A stretch of DNA of 64,000 nucleotides from Brachycybe producta (Eukaryota; Arthropoda; Diplopoda; Playtdesmida; Andrognathidae), in contig JAUPFP010000001.1 in assembly GCA_036925085.1 (NCBI GenBank), forward strand, positions 3,704,001 to 3,768,000, written 5' to 3'. Below are positions 34,561-46,733 of the stretch, one piece after another. A program made the position numbers and the translations under genes. The notes under the pieces are model-generated. The model made no database searches. It had not been told where the DNA came from and saw only the letters and a list, made by a program, of their open reading frames with translations. The stretch's first letter is position 1; every line of letters begins with the position of its first letter.

Positions 34561-35630
34561 ATCTTAACCCTATGATTAAATAGGCCTATATAAACTTTTA
34601 TTACAATAAATTAATATGCACTTTTTATGCAATAATACCAAAAAAAAAATATGCAAAATTAAATACTTTGATGCCATAATTTGCATTTGCAACACCAAGA
34701 AAACATGCAAATCATATAAATTCTAACCGCTATGGATTATATACAGTTATATAGGCCTACTTATGTATAAATTTTCTGTTTGAATAATAATAAAATGTAA
34801 TAAAAACCTCCCAAAATTCAACCCCCTCAATTCAAATATATAGGGCCATATTAAATACTTAATATTTCCAATTACATTGTACAATATTATATTATTTGTC
34901 ATTTATACACACCCCCAACACACAATATATAATATGTGAAGAGGTTTGACTAATGTCTGACACATGACCGCAATAAGTGTCCCAGTACCACCCCCTTCTC
35001 TCTAATATGTCCACACGTGCATTCGACTCAAGAGAAAGGGGCCCTTTGCACGTGCATCATTTTTCAGCCCCTTTGATTAAAGAACCGTATGTATATATAA
35101 ATGAAAATGGGGTTATTTGAAGAGAGGGAGAGAGAGGGGGGGATTAAACAATTAATAATGGTCGAGGGTTGGGGAGGTGGGTAGGTGGGTAGGTTTCTAT
35201 AGGAAAAGGGCAGATAATAATATTAATAATAACAAATGACACCGTGATAAAAAAAATAACATGAAGTTTCAAGCATATGTCTTATGGCCCCTTAATCTCT
35301 TAAATGAAATTCATGAATGGATGCAGCTGAAAACATTTTTTATACTATTGAATAAAAACTAGAAAGCCTATAAAGCCTAAAGAACACTTCAATTTTGACC
35401 TTTTTTTTAGCTTCATTGTTCAAAATTCAATAGGAAAATTTAGAGATCAGCGCCATCTTGTATTATGTGGGTTATTACAATAGGCCATTTTTATAGAAAG
35501 AAAAAAAAGTCAAATCAAATGACTCATAAGGCCTATTTGAAAAAGGTCCTCAAGGAAATTATTCAAACCTGTAAAAATATACATAACAACTACAACATTC
35601 ACTTAATATAAATGTTATAAATTGAAAGCA
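34561..35630. other. Intergenic, no gene seen
   Basis: AT-rich, with short GA/GGTGGGTA runs at 35120-35195. No element ends were recognised. Confidence 0.65.
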
Positions 35631-35635
35631 GGGGA

Positions 35636-35998
35636 GGGTCTCATTACAGAAAAAAGTCATAAAATTGTGACAATTATACCTTAGGATGTTATTGCAATGG
35701 TTGCATGTGCTCTTATTATTTTATGACTGCCAGTGTCATACTATGTAGTACATATATAGGTAAAAAGTGTCATATACTGTAATTGTGACAATCATACTGC
35801 ATGATGTCACTGCTTTTACGCAATTATTCAATGACTGACATACTATTCTGTAGAACCAGTCAATGGCAAGTCATATATGACTATATTTGTCATAATATCT
35901 TGTAATTTGCTTATGTGACTGTTAAAAGGATATGCACTATTGACGGTATATGACAATTTACTGTAGTATGACAGTCTTATTTGTTTCTGTAATGACAT
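35636..35998. repeat. Foldback with CATTACAGAAA ends
   Basis: The left end is TCTCATTACAGAAAAAAGTC and the right end GTTTCTGTAATGACATACC. TGACTGNCA/TGTCATA motifs recur in both arms. A related copy lies at about 60255-60440. Confidence 0.55.
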
Positions 35999-36007
35999 AC
36001 CAGAATT

Positions 36008-36845
36008 ATGAGGAAATTGTTTAAATATTTTGAATTTGAATTTGAAAAATTACTCTGCATTGCAGCCAAGAAGGCCCGTGACAGAGGGACAAAAGTCTAA
36101 TTGCAGCATGTGATGAAATGCATTGTCTGTGCTCTAAATTAAAAAGTCTTTTTGAAATCAGTGATCAAATTATGCACTAACACTAAAATATGCAAAATTA
36201 TGCAAAATAACGTGTTTATTGTACAAAGTGTGAGGTTCATATTTTAAAATTCATTGTCAATTTAGAAGTAAATTATCGAAGAGATTATATTGCCTAAAAC
36301 AGGCGTTAAATTTTAAAAAAAAATGCAATTATGCACAAATGCCAAAACTAAAAAAAATATGCTGAATAGAATTTTAGCAATAAATTTGCAGTTTAAATTT
36401 AATATATGCAAATATATGCAAAATAAGAATGGTACAATTAGTTCAAGTTATTATTAGCATTATTATTCAAAAGTATTAGTACAGTTTTAGATGTGAAGCA
36501 GCTATTACAAATAAGTATGACCATGATTTAAATAATTTCCCCATCTTTTTTAGACATCTGCTGATTTGCAATATTTCATTGTTGGCAACCAACATGAGGT
36601 CCAACATTTGTTAAGAGATAAATAGCCCATATAGGCCTGCAACAGAAGGACGAGATTTTGTATGCGACATTGTCACAGCAGGAAAATCTAAAAACAACAA
36701 CAATTCTTAACTAATATACATGAAATTGTTTAAATATTTTGAATTTGAATTTGAAAAATTACTCTGCATTGCAACCGAAAAGGCCCGTGACAGAAGGACA
36801 AAAGACCAATTGCAGCATGTGATGGAATGCATTGTCTGTGCCTTA
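36008..36845. repeat. Duplicated ~125-bp block
   Basis: 36008-36130 and 36718-36845 are near-identical (AAATTGTTTAAATATTTTGA, then AAATTACTCTGCATTGCA and GTGACAGA-GGACAAAAG). Diverged copies occur at 56708-56790, 63808-63890 and, inverted, 33755-33840. The sequence between the copies is AT-rich. Confidence 0.75.
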
Positions 36846-37081
36846 TGTGTGCATTCACACATAAGGGCATGTATATTAGGATTGTTGCTGTTTTTTGAGC
36901 TAGACTCTTAATTATCTGTTTATAAAATGCAATATTAGAAATATAAATGAATTCCATAAATTTTTCCGATTTCCACGAAATCGTCGAATTGTCGAATATA
37001 ACAAATGACCAAGTATATACCATTCTGGAAGGTTTACTTGATGTAGTTTTAGAAGAAGAGCCTTCTAGCATCTAAGCCACT

Positions 37082-37198
37082 TATTGACCACTTTTCGACT
37101 GCAAAAATGAAGTCGGGTGGTCGCCATAACCGACCACTTTGAGTCTTTGCATAGAAAATACATTGCGACCACCTCCGACCTCATTTTGTAATTGAAAA
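37082..37198. repeat. Small palindromic element (GACCACTTTTCGACTGC)
   Basis: The left arm is GACCACTTTTCGACTGCAAA and the right arm its complement, TTGAAAAGTGGTC. A relative sits in VGLL2 intron 1 at 58232-58375. Confidence 0.7.
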
Positions 37199-38447
37199 GT
37201 GGTCAAATTTATACCTAAATTGTGGCCACTCGCGCTCTGTGTTGAGAATTTCACTCTTTTCTATTCCTTTTTCTTAGCTAATAATTTTCAAAATTCATCA
37301 CCTTGAGGGTGTGTGTGGCCGTGGCCACAATCATAGACACCTCACTGAGAAGGATCTGATTGTCACTCCACTCCAATACAGAAATAATAGGATTTTTGTG
37401 ACATAAACACACGATTCTCATTAGGGTGAGGAAGTTGACTCAGGGGGTTCCATCCAATACAGAGATCACAGGATTTTGTGTAATGGGCACCAACCAATGC
37501 ACCCTCTCTCAGTAGCACCCATGTTTTTTTTAAAAAAAAAATACTATTCTGATTTTACTGTGTGTTTTCACCAGCATTTTCATCGAAAATAAGAGGGGTG
37601 TAATTTAAAATTGCAATATTATATGATGTAATATTGCATAAAAATGATCCCCATTTTTATGCAATATTACATCATATAATATTGTAATTTTAAATTTTGC
37701 AATATTACTCAATTTTTGCTCAATATATGAAAACAGTGGTTTTCTCTCTGTGTGTTAGAAGTAAAAACCCTGTTTTGAGAGTTTAAATTCAAGTTCAAAT
37801 GCTATGTTTCTTTTTGTTTAAATTGTCTAATAAGATACATTGTAGTGTATTTTATCATTTTATGTTAAAATAAAAATATAGGACCCAATTTTTTTTTTTT
37901 GCATTGTGTTGTCTCTCAGGTTGAGACACAGTGAAAAAATATAATATTTTGCTCAGATTGACTAGAATTTATTTTTCTAGTCTTTTTTTGAATTCATTTG
38001 TGTTTTTAATGTTTTGTGAATTTTTAAAGTGAAAAAAGGGGTCTTTTTTTTGAAGATATATATGTCATCGACTCATCATCTTCTTGGCCCCTTTTTTTTT
38101 GTTGAACATTGTTGCTCCCTTTTGTGATTGATGGAGAAAAGGGGGAAGAAGATGATGATGATGATGATTTTTGGTTCTTCTAGATTTTAAAAGATGTTGT
38201 GATGGTGATGAGGATATTATTATTATGGTCAGGAGGAAAGCCTCATATCAGGCAATATAAGCAAAAAAAAAAAAGGACATGGGAAATGGCTTCCGTTTTC
38301 TTTTAAGAGACATCTGTGTCTATATCAATTAAAAGTGATTATGTCAATTCCCATCTTGAAACAAAAAAAATCGTAAATTGGCACTGACTTTAAAAAAAGT
38401 ATGTTTAGACGTTTTTTTTAGTTAACAAAGTTTAGTCAACTATATAC
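37199..38447. other. Intergenic, one strong hairpin, no gene
   Basis: An inverted repeat at 37604-37694 has ~43-nt arms and a ~5-nt loop (arm core ATTATATGATGTAATATTGC). Otherwise AT-rich with GATGAT runs (38150-38168). Confidence 0.7.
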
Positions 38448-38739
38448 AAGTGTCTTAAATGAATTTAAATAATAAACGTGTTCTACAGAGCTCTGTGAAG
38501 GACAAACAAACAATATGTAGAATTCAATTTATTCAGTTAATAATCTGAAAATATTAAGTTAATACTTAAATATAAAATGTATAAACTATTGACAAAATAT
38601 TAATTTAGTATTTCAATTTAAAATATTAATAATAAATTCAATTTTTATTTGGTGTTCATGTCCTTAACTGGATTCCGTATAATTCACCTAAACACATTTA
38701 ATTTGATTTCATTTAACTCATGTGTGTGTACAAGGTATT
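38448..38739. mobile_element. Tc1/mariner-like MITE copy
   Basis: The same interior as 33409-33709 (AATAATAAACGTGTTCTACA at left, CACCTAAACACATTTAATTT at right) and right end TGTACAAGGTAT. The left end is truncated or decayed. Confidence 0.7.
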
Positions 38740-38765
38740 AGAAATGAAACAAAACTCATTAAGAA

Positions 38766-39289
38766 GAAGGTGGCTTTATAGATATTCCAATTTGCTTTTG
38801 TTTCACTGCAGTGACTAATGCTAAGCTGCATAGACGTTTTTTTATACAAATTTGGACGCAAAAACGACAAATGAACGTTTTTTTTAAAAAAAAATTATAA
38901 AAAAACTCAAATTATTTTTAAAACTAGAATGGTAAAAGATTATGTTAAAAGAATTTCCATGAAAAATATCTTAAGAAATAAATATTTTGTAGTTCAATTT
39001 GAAAATGCGACCTGTTTTATGGTTTTTCTCAATTTGACATTTTCATGAAAATTTACACACTTGTCATAAAAAGTTTATTTTGAAAGATAATCATCAATTT
39101 ATCATGAGAAAGAAAAAACTTAGCATTATCAATTTATCACCAACTATTCTAGTTTCTAAAACACTTTGAATTTTTTTTCATAATGTTTCTACTGAAAAAC
39201 GTTCACTTGAAAAATATAATATAATAGCCACGCAGGCGCGCCATCAGTTGTTTTAAAAAATAAATTAAATATCTATGAAGCCACCTTAG
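38766..39289. repeat. Foldback, AAGGTGGCTTTATAGA ends
   Basis: The left end is AAGGTGGCTTTATAGATATT and the right end TCTATGAAGCCACCTT. The internal arms are the same as in 6409-6987, but the GATGGCGCC motif is degraded (GCGCGCCATC at the right). Confidence 0.75.
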
Positions 39290-40590
39290 ACAAACTTCTC
39301 GTTTTTTGATTCAACTTGAAATTAAAAAAAAAAATTAAAATTGAAAATATAAAGATTTCCATAAAAAAAAGATTAATTTTTTTTAACAAGATATTCAAAA
39401 CATGAAAATATATAATAATGTGCCAGTTGCTCTTCTAGTTTCTGATATATTTTTAATTTCTTATTTTGGGCCCTTTGTAAGAATGCTGTTTTTATTTGCA
39501 TAAATTTATAAATATATACAGACTAGAAAAAAATTGACAAGAGACCATTTATTTTGAAAAATCAAATCCAAAAAGAAAACACAAAAAAGACACAAATTTG
39601 TACATTTGACAAAATAAATAAAAATAATGCTCACAACAAGTGCATGAGATTAAACAATTAATAATATGTTAGATATTTAATATGATTAATTAATTAATTA
39701 GTATTATTATTAAAGAGACGATTTTCCCTGAGAAACAAAAAAAAAAATTGTTTATACTTAAAAATACAATACAAAGACATTGGATTTTAAATATTAATTT
39801 ATTCATATTTGAGAAAAAAAGAGAAAGTATTTTAAATATTTTAAGATTTTTCGAGAAAAATTGAATGCATAAAATAGTAGATTGCACATAAAAGACAAAC
39901 ACCAAAGGCTTTTTTTTAATCTCTAATAGTTAGAGGCTACAGGTCTATATATATATAAAGTTAGGGCTAAATTTTTTAAAATTGTCCATCATTTGAAAAA
40001 AAAAATGTATTTTAAAGAAAAAAGTAGAAATGCCTCCATTTGTGTGAAACAAATTGAATTAATTTTATAGAACTTTGAAAAATGCGGGGAGAAAAAAATG
40101 ATGAATTGACTCAGTCAGAACCAGTAGAGATCTTTTGCTGTGTCTTGTACTGAACCTTCTAGTCCTGAAATGACACAAAAAAGAAATTTTTAAATTCATA
40201 ATTTTATTTACCAGAAAGAAGAAAAAGAAAAAACCAAAACATAAAAAGGGCCACTTCTTTATTTTTTTAGGCCCTTTTGTCTCAATTTTAAAGTCCTAAA
40301 AGTCGCAAAATTTGGGAACTGTTGTTTATACTCTGTAAAATTCGATAATAAATCTTGATCATATATTTCAATTAACAAATATTAAAATTAATAATTATTA
40401 ATTAGAATGAGGATTTAAGCGAATAAGTTCAATAATGTGTTTTCAAGAATAAAATAAAAATAAGTAAATAAATATATACAAATATAGTCAAATAATAACA
40501 AATTATGTATGCAAATTATATGCAAAATAACAAAATAATATGCAAAAAAAAAAACATATATTTTACAATTATGCAATTATATAAAACAAA
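39290..40590. other. Intergenic, AT-rich, no gene seen
   Basis: A foldback fragment with GCTCTTCTAGTTTCTGA near 39430 and an isolated TTAGAGGCTA near 39930. No longer element or gene was recognised. Confidence 0.65.
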
Positions 40591-40594
40591 TTCT

Positions 40595-41310
40595 TCTTTT
40601 AAGCGTTGAACTCTTTTCAAATTTTGATTATTCTGTCTTTCAAAAAACCAAAATGAAGGAAAACTTGTAAAATTGTTTTAGAAACTAGAAGGATCGTTGA
40701 ATCACTTAAGCGTTGAACGCGTTTCAAACTTTAATTATTCATTCAGAAACCAAAATAAAGGAAAACTTGTGAAAGTGTTTTAGAAACTAGAAGGATCTCG
40801 TTCTATTACTTAAGTGTATGTTCATGTTGATATCGTTCAAAATAAACTTTATTATTGTCAGTTAGAAAACGACCCGACTTTAAGCCGACTATAATTGGTC
40901 TATAAAAAGTTCATTTTGTAAGATTTCAACATGAAAATATTACTCAAGATATTATATACATTGATTCAGCTACCCGTTCTAGTGTCTAATACCTAGTACA
41001 CACACCTGATCATTTAAATGAATTTAAATAATAAACGTGTTCTACAGAGCCCTGTGAAGGGCAAAGAAACAATATGTCGAATTCTATTTATTCAGTTAAT
41101 AATCTGAAAATATTGAGTTAATACTTAAATATAATTATATAAACTATTGACAAAATATTGATTTAGTATTTCAATTTTAAAATATTAATTAATAAAGTCA
41201 ATTTTTATTTGGTTCATATGTCCTTAACTGGATTCCGTATAATTCACCAAAACACATTTAATTTGAATTCATTTAACTCATGTGTGTACAAAGGTATTAC
41301 ACACTTTCAT
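40595..41310. repeat. CTTCTAGTTT foldback interrupted by a MITE
   Basis: The foldback spans 40595-40988 and resumes at 41296. The MITE interrupts its right arm inside CTAGTNTCTA|CACACTTTC. The junction shows TA on both sides, giving the target duplication of the inserted element. Confidence 0.7.
40990..41296. mobile_element. Tc1/mariner-like MITE, TA TSD
   Basis: The left end is ATACCTAGTACACACACC and the right end TGTGTACAAAGGTAT, flanked by TA on each side. Comparison with intact foldback arms confirms a single TA at the empty site. Confidence 0.75.
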
Positions 41311-41940
41311 CTTCTCCCTAATTTTCCTAAATTTCTAACAGGTTAATATTAATTATTGCAAATTAAACCGATTTTAAATCTACATAAATATAAAATGATA
41401 ATTAATTTCAACAAAAAAATTAAACTTGATATAAACTAATAAGTTAAAAAATGACAGAAATATTATAAAAATAAGCAAAAATTCAACCACCAAATAAATT
41501 CAAAACAAAACTTAAACAAACGAAAAAATCTCCATATATTTTTTTTTATTAATTATGAAATTATACCAAAGTCATGTTTGAAGCTTAGCTTTATTTTAAA
41601 GCAATATATTAAGAATACTTTTGATATAAGTATTAGCAAAACGTAAAGCCATCTGCGTTTATTATATAAAAAGTTAACTCAGTGAATAAAGAGAGATTTT
41701 GTTGAAAAATTTACAAAAAAAAAATTCATAAATATTAATTATATAATTTATCGCAAAAAGAAAATATGCAGAAAATTGCATTTTAAAATTTTGTTGTTTT
41801 AAATTTGGCAAAATTTTACAACCCGTGAAAAAAAAACCAATTCGCGTATAAAATCCTCACTCTTAATTTTAACAAAAAAAATGATAGAATAATTTAAATA
41901 GTTTAAAATATAACATCTGAAAATTACAATAAAAAAAGCT
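41311..41940. other. Intergenic, AT-rich, no gene seen
   Basis: Strongly AT-rich unique-looking DNA with no recognisable element ends or coding frame. Confidence 0.6.
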
Positions 41941-41949
41941 GTATTTGTT

Positions 41950-42450
41950 ATTCTGACGTCATCACGTACACGTGCCTATATTATAAATATATATAGGTGT
42001 TTTTTTCTTTCTTTCTAAAGAGACGCGTGCCCAATCATAGAAAAAAATGGTCCCAAATTTTCGGGGCGTTCCAAGATGGCCGTCATTTTTTTTTTTTTGG
42101 TTGGGGGGGGGGGGGGGGGGGGTGAAGTTAGCCCACCTGAGCTTCATCATATATTATGAGCTCTGCTCTTAGGTGGTCTTGTCGGCCTCTTTTTTTTAAT
42201 GTTACCTTGTTGTTTGTTATCTTCTTTTGCCGTCGTCGTCGTCGTCTCCTCTTTTCAAAGTCGTTTAGTTGGCATTTTTTTTTGTTTCATTTTTTTTATC
42301 TGTCTCGATTTTATTGTCATTTTTGCATCGTTTCAAATTCCTGTTTGTCGCTGATAAGGTCAGACTCAGAGCGGCGTGACTCTTGTCCCATTGCCCAGGT
42401 TTTCTTGGGTGGTCGCTAAATTACGGCACCCGGCTCGGCCCCTCCCCCCC
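41950..42450. promoter_or_regulatory. Possible promoter-like island
   Basis: TGACGTCA (CRE-like, 41954-41961), CACGTG (41969-41974) and TATAAATA (41982-41989) are clustered, followed by CCAAGATGGCCGTC (42071-42084, YY1-like) and a GC-richer stretch with a CGT run. A short minus-strand frame (42317-42391, 24 aa, MGQESRRSESDLISDKQEFE) lies inside. No transcript structure can be shown, so this may be chance in GC-richer DNA. Confidence 0.25.
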
Positions 42451-42624
42451 CACCCTTAAAAAATCCACCCTTAACACACACACACTCTCCTCCACTTATT
42501 ATTTTTTTTTAAATTTATAACTTTTATTAAAAAATAAAATTAATGCGGATACGTAAACGTAAATTAATATTGAAGAATATTTATATGACTGGAGGAGGAG
42601 AAATTTGAGAACATTTTTTTTTTG

Positions 42625-43400
42625 CATTTCTATTGAACATTTAGCATTTAGCATTTCCATTTAACATTTATTAGTATTTGCATTTAGCATTTTGAATTTA
42701 GTGTTTGTATTTAGCACTAGCATTTGAAATTTTTGAGAACGTTTTTTCCATTTGTATTGAGCATTTTCATTTAGCGTTTGTATTTAGCATTTTGCATTTA
42801 GTGTTTGTATTTAGCATTTAGCATTTAGTGTTTGTATTTAGCATTTTGCATTTAGCGTTTGTATTTAGCATTTTGCATTTAGCGTTTGTATTTAGCATTT
42901 TGCATTTAGTGTTTGTATTTAGCATTTTGCATTTAGTGTTTGTATTTAGCATTTAGCATTTAGTGTTTGTATTTAGCATTTTGCATTTAGTGTTTGTATT
43001 TAGCATTTAGCATTTAGTGTTTGTATTTAGCATTTTGCATTTAGTGTTTGTATTTAGCATTTGCGTTTAGCATTTGACATTTTTGAGAACGTTTTTTGCA
43101 TTTGTATTGAACATTTAGCATTTGCATTATTTAATATTTACAAGTAGCATTTCTAGTTAACATTTGCATTTACAATTAGTAGCCTACTTCCATCTACGTT
43201 TGCATTTAGCACTTGCATTTATTTGCATTTAGCACTTTCTTTTATATTTGCATTTAGCACTTACATTTATGTTTGCATTTAGCATTTGCACTGATGTTTG
43301 CATTTAGCATTTGCACTGATGTTTGCATTTAGCATTTGCACTGATGTTTGCATTTAGCATTTGCAGTAAGCATTTGCATTTAACATTTGCATTTAGCCTT
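42625..43400. repeat. Minisatellite of GCATTTAGTGTTTGTATTTA units
   Basis: 27-45-bp units built from TTTAGCATTT, TGCATTTAG and TGTTTGTATTTAG at 42625-43080. A second block at 43195-43400 has TTTGCATTTAGCATTTGCAC units. Confidence 0.93.
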
Positions 43401-44470
43401 GGTTGACAATTGCCAATAGTTGTTCATGGTGAATCGCACATACCAAGTACAATTTCATCTTTCCAAGAATGTGGTCCAATGTTACCACAGCTAAAACCTA
43501 GAATGGAGCCAGCCTCTACCACGTAGTAAAAAAAGACCTGTTCCCACTAGATATCAACTACCTACCTATACCTAGTTGCGGGTTGACGCTCGCATGCACT
43601 TCAAAATACAACATACTGTACATACAGTAGATATAGCCCCTATATGGTAGGTATGCGACAAATATGTGACCTCAAACATCCTCAACATTCTTGGTCCTTT
43701 TTTTTTTTTTTGAGTGTTTTTCTTCCGCGCTCGCGTTCGAGAAAGAAAAAAAAAATATCCTAACCTATAAAGTCCTGCAGTTGTCCTGCAAAATGTTTAC
43801 AGGGTCATGTCGTCACTGAAAAATGCAACCTTTTTTTTGTTGTTGTATGTTGTTGTTTGTTTGTTTGTTTGTCTCCTTACTAAAAACCAAACACACACAC
43901 AAAACATATTACACATTTAGGTCTACAATAATAATATTTCAAAGTCACTTTGTATCTTTTTTTTCGTGACATTTGACTTTCTTTTTTGGGTTAAATACAT
44001 GTAAAAGGCGCAACAAAGAATTTCTAAAGGTGGTTGGTTGGTTTGGTGTTCTTTCATTCGGATTAATCACCTTCTTTTTCATTCTTCTTCCATTTTCTTT
44101 TATAGTAAACTATAAAACATTTGGGTGCCCCTTGTTTAGAAAACAGTAAACCATGTGTCCTTTGAGGTTCTTATATTCCATTAAAACTTTTCCAGATTAT
44201 TTTCAAGGAAACAATTTTAAAATGTGTGTGGTTTGTGCTTGAAAACCAAAAAAAAAAAGCTAAAACACACAAAATATCATAAAAATCTGAATAAAACTTA
44301 AAGGAGTGGAAAGTGTTGACCATGCAGAAATATATCTATTAGAAGCAATTTTTGGCCCTTTCACTGCAAATATAGGGGCCAAAATGATTAACATACCAAT
44401 AATAATTAAAAGAGTTAGGATTTTTATGTTTTACATATTTTGTGGCAAATTGTTGCATAAGTACAAATTT
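43401..44470. other. Intergenic, no gene seen
   Basis: Mixed sequence with T and A runs and GTTT repeats (43849-43872). A 76-codon frame at 44306-44536 runs into a foldback and is not supported. Confidence 0.6.
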
Positions 44471-44850
44471 TTAAAGTGTAAACGAGGCTTAAACTCTGGT
44501 TGTGTTTTGTCTTTTAGGAGCAAAAATGAAAAGTAACTTTTTTTTAAAAAAAAAAAGTGGCTTAATAACTAGAAGGGATATAATGTATAGCTAAATCACT
44601 TTAAAGGGTATTTTTCAATGTTGATATCTTTTAAAATAAGCTTTTTTATGGTTAGTTTGTGAAATTGATCCACCTTTAAGCAAATGATGGTATATATTTT
44701 TTTTTAAAAAATTTATGTCTATAAAAAAAGGCTTATTTTGAAAGGATATTATGAAAAATAAATTAAAAAATACCATTCTAGTTTTTTTTTTTAAAAATAT
44801 TTCTTCTTAGTGTTTCTTGTGAAACGCAATATAACCAAGAGTTCGAAAAT
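44471..44850. repeat. Foldback, CTTCTAGTTT family (decayed)
   Basis: AACTAGAAGGGATA, then GATATCTTTTAAAATAAGC and AAAGGCTTATTTTGAAAGG, then CATTCTAGTTTT. Both arms are present but diverged. Confidence 0.6.
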
Positions 44851-45129
44851 AAACATTATTTTTATAAAATATCTAAAATTTACAAAAATAAATAAATAAT
44901 TATTCATTTTATTTCTTATAAGTTTTTAACAAACAACAATTTTTTTTATCCATAAATATTTTTTAAAAAAATTGTAATAACATTAAAAGTTAGATTTTTA
45001 GAATAAATTTGCAAAAAGCTAAATATGTTTATTTTTTAAGGTTTAAAAATTATTGAATTTTCTTATAAATTTTTTATTAAAAAAAATTGAAAATTCTTTA
45101 AAAAAAAAATTCCATAAAAAAAATTAAAT

Positions 45130-45510
45130 TTCTTGGTTTTTCTTATATTTTTTTTATAAAAAATGAAAATTGTTGATCTTTTTTTTTATAAATTTTCACA
45201 ATTTTTTTTTAAATTTTATAAAAATTGGAAATTATCTTTTTTTGTAAATTTTCATATTTTTTTTTTAAATTTTATAAAAATTGAAAATTGTTGATCTTTT
45301 TTTTATAAATTTTCAGAAATGTTTTTTTTTTTAATTTTATAAAAATTGGAAATTGTTTATCTTTTTTTTTATATAAATTTTCATAAAATTTTTTTAAATT
45401 TTATAAAAATTGAAAATTGTTTATCTTTTTTTTATATAAATTTTCATAATTTTTTTATATTTTATACAAAATTTTAAATTGTTGATCTTTTTTTTATAAA
45501 TTTTCATAAC
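45130..45510. repeat. ~65-bp tandem repeat, AT-only
   Basis: Five or six copies of a unit with TTGTTGATCTTTTTTTTATA, then AATTTTCATAA and TAAATTTTATAAAAATTG. Just downstream of VGLL2's 3' end. Confidence 0.85.
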
Positions 45511-45857
45511 AAATTTTTAAATTCTTGACATAAATTCAGAAAATAAATAAGACTTGTTAATTTTTCTTATAAATTTTTATAAAGAAAAATTGGAAATTTT
45601 TTTAATTTTTCTTAGAAACTTTCATAAAATAAAAATGAAAATTGTTGCTTTTCCATTATAAATTTTCATTAAAGAAAAAATTGAAAAGCTGTTGATTTTC
45701 TTTTCTTAGAAATTACTCGCAATAAATATTTCTTAGTGTTGCAATCTTTTCAGAATTTTTACAGTTCATAAAAATCCTAACCCATTTTCTTTTTTTGAAA
45801 CATAACAAAACAAAAATTCAAAATATATAAAATTGAATAGAAAAAAAATGATGGATT

Positions 45858-45863
45858 TTTATT
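45858..45863 (-). promoter_or_regulatory. Candidate VGLL2 polyadenylation signal
   Basis: AATAAA on the minus strand, about 235 bases after the VGLL2 stop codon, in AT-rich DNA. Such hexamers arise often by chance here, so the assignment is weak. Confidence 0.3.
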
Positions 45864-46098
45864 TCATTTTAATAAATTTTGCATGCATAAAAGTCCAAAT
45901 ATAAATATCATACAAATTGTAATTTTCTGTACCAAAAACAAACAAAAAAAATCATAAATATTTCTTGTAATTAGTGTGACTGAAAAATACAGAAAAAAAA
46001 GGGGTGGGAGGGGAGGAGGAACATGCAAGGTATATATATTTTTTTATAAAATAGGAGAACAAAAAACCAGTAGGTCTATTGGCACTATTTGAATTGTC

Positions 46099-46733
46099 CT
46101 ACCAGTAATGATGTAGGGAAGAAGTGGATGGATTGACCAATGGATGGTCATAGGTCTTCTTACCTGACATGCCGCCCATACTAGAATAAGTGTGCCCACC
46201 ACCGTAATTAGTTGCATCTAAATGGGAAATGTCTGTCGCGAGATGTTCGTGATATCTAGGGGCCGAAGACCAAGCCTCTGCCCCTTTGCTTAAAGATGGG
46301 CACTGTGAAGAAACGGGTCCGAGCCTTGTGGTTCGAACTGGAGGTTGTAGTAGTAGAGAACCGTACTGAGGATTAAAGCGGCTTGTACTGGGCATAGATG
46401 TCATTCCCGAATAGGAGAGTTCGTGATGCATGGGTCGATGGGCAGGATGGTGGGCCGCATAAGGAGCCTGTGTTGTTAGTGGATAATGCCATGGATCACC
46501 TTGATGGTGATGTATGCTGTGTAGGGTGCCCGTTGCATGATGATGGTATTGATCAGCTGCCGCAGCCGCCGCAGCTGCTGCAGCGGCCGCATAAGAGAGT
46601 TCAGCGTGACCGTGAGGTCCAAGTGCGGCAAGAGAACTCGATCCGCCCGTGCTCGATGTCTGATGATGGTGGTACATATAGTTGCTGTTCCAGAAAGACG
46701 GTGGAAAATTTCTTTGCGTCATTGGTGACGATT
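46099..46733 (-). CDS. vg (VGLL2): VGLL2 exon 3 (conserved FWNS block, C-terminus)
   Basis: The acceptor is AAAACCCCAAG|AA after a pyrimidine tract. It encodes (E)SSPMTQRNFPPSFWNSNY, a 13-Ala run, His-rich stretches, LSYSGMTSMP, PQYGSLLLQP and a tail ending SSLHHYW. A plus-strand shadow frame at 46398-46772 is not a gene. Confidence 0.95.
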
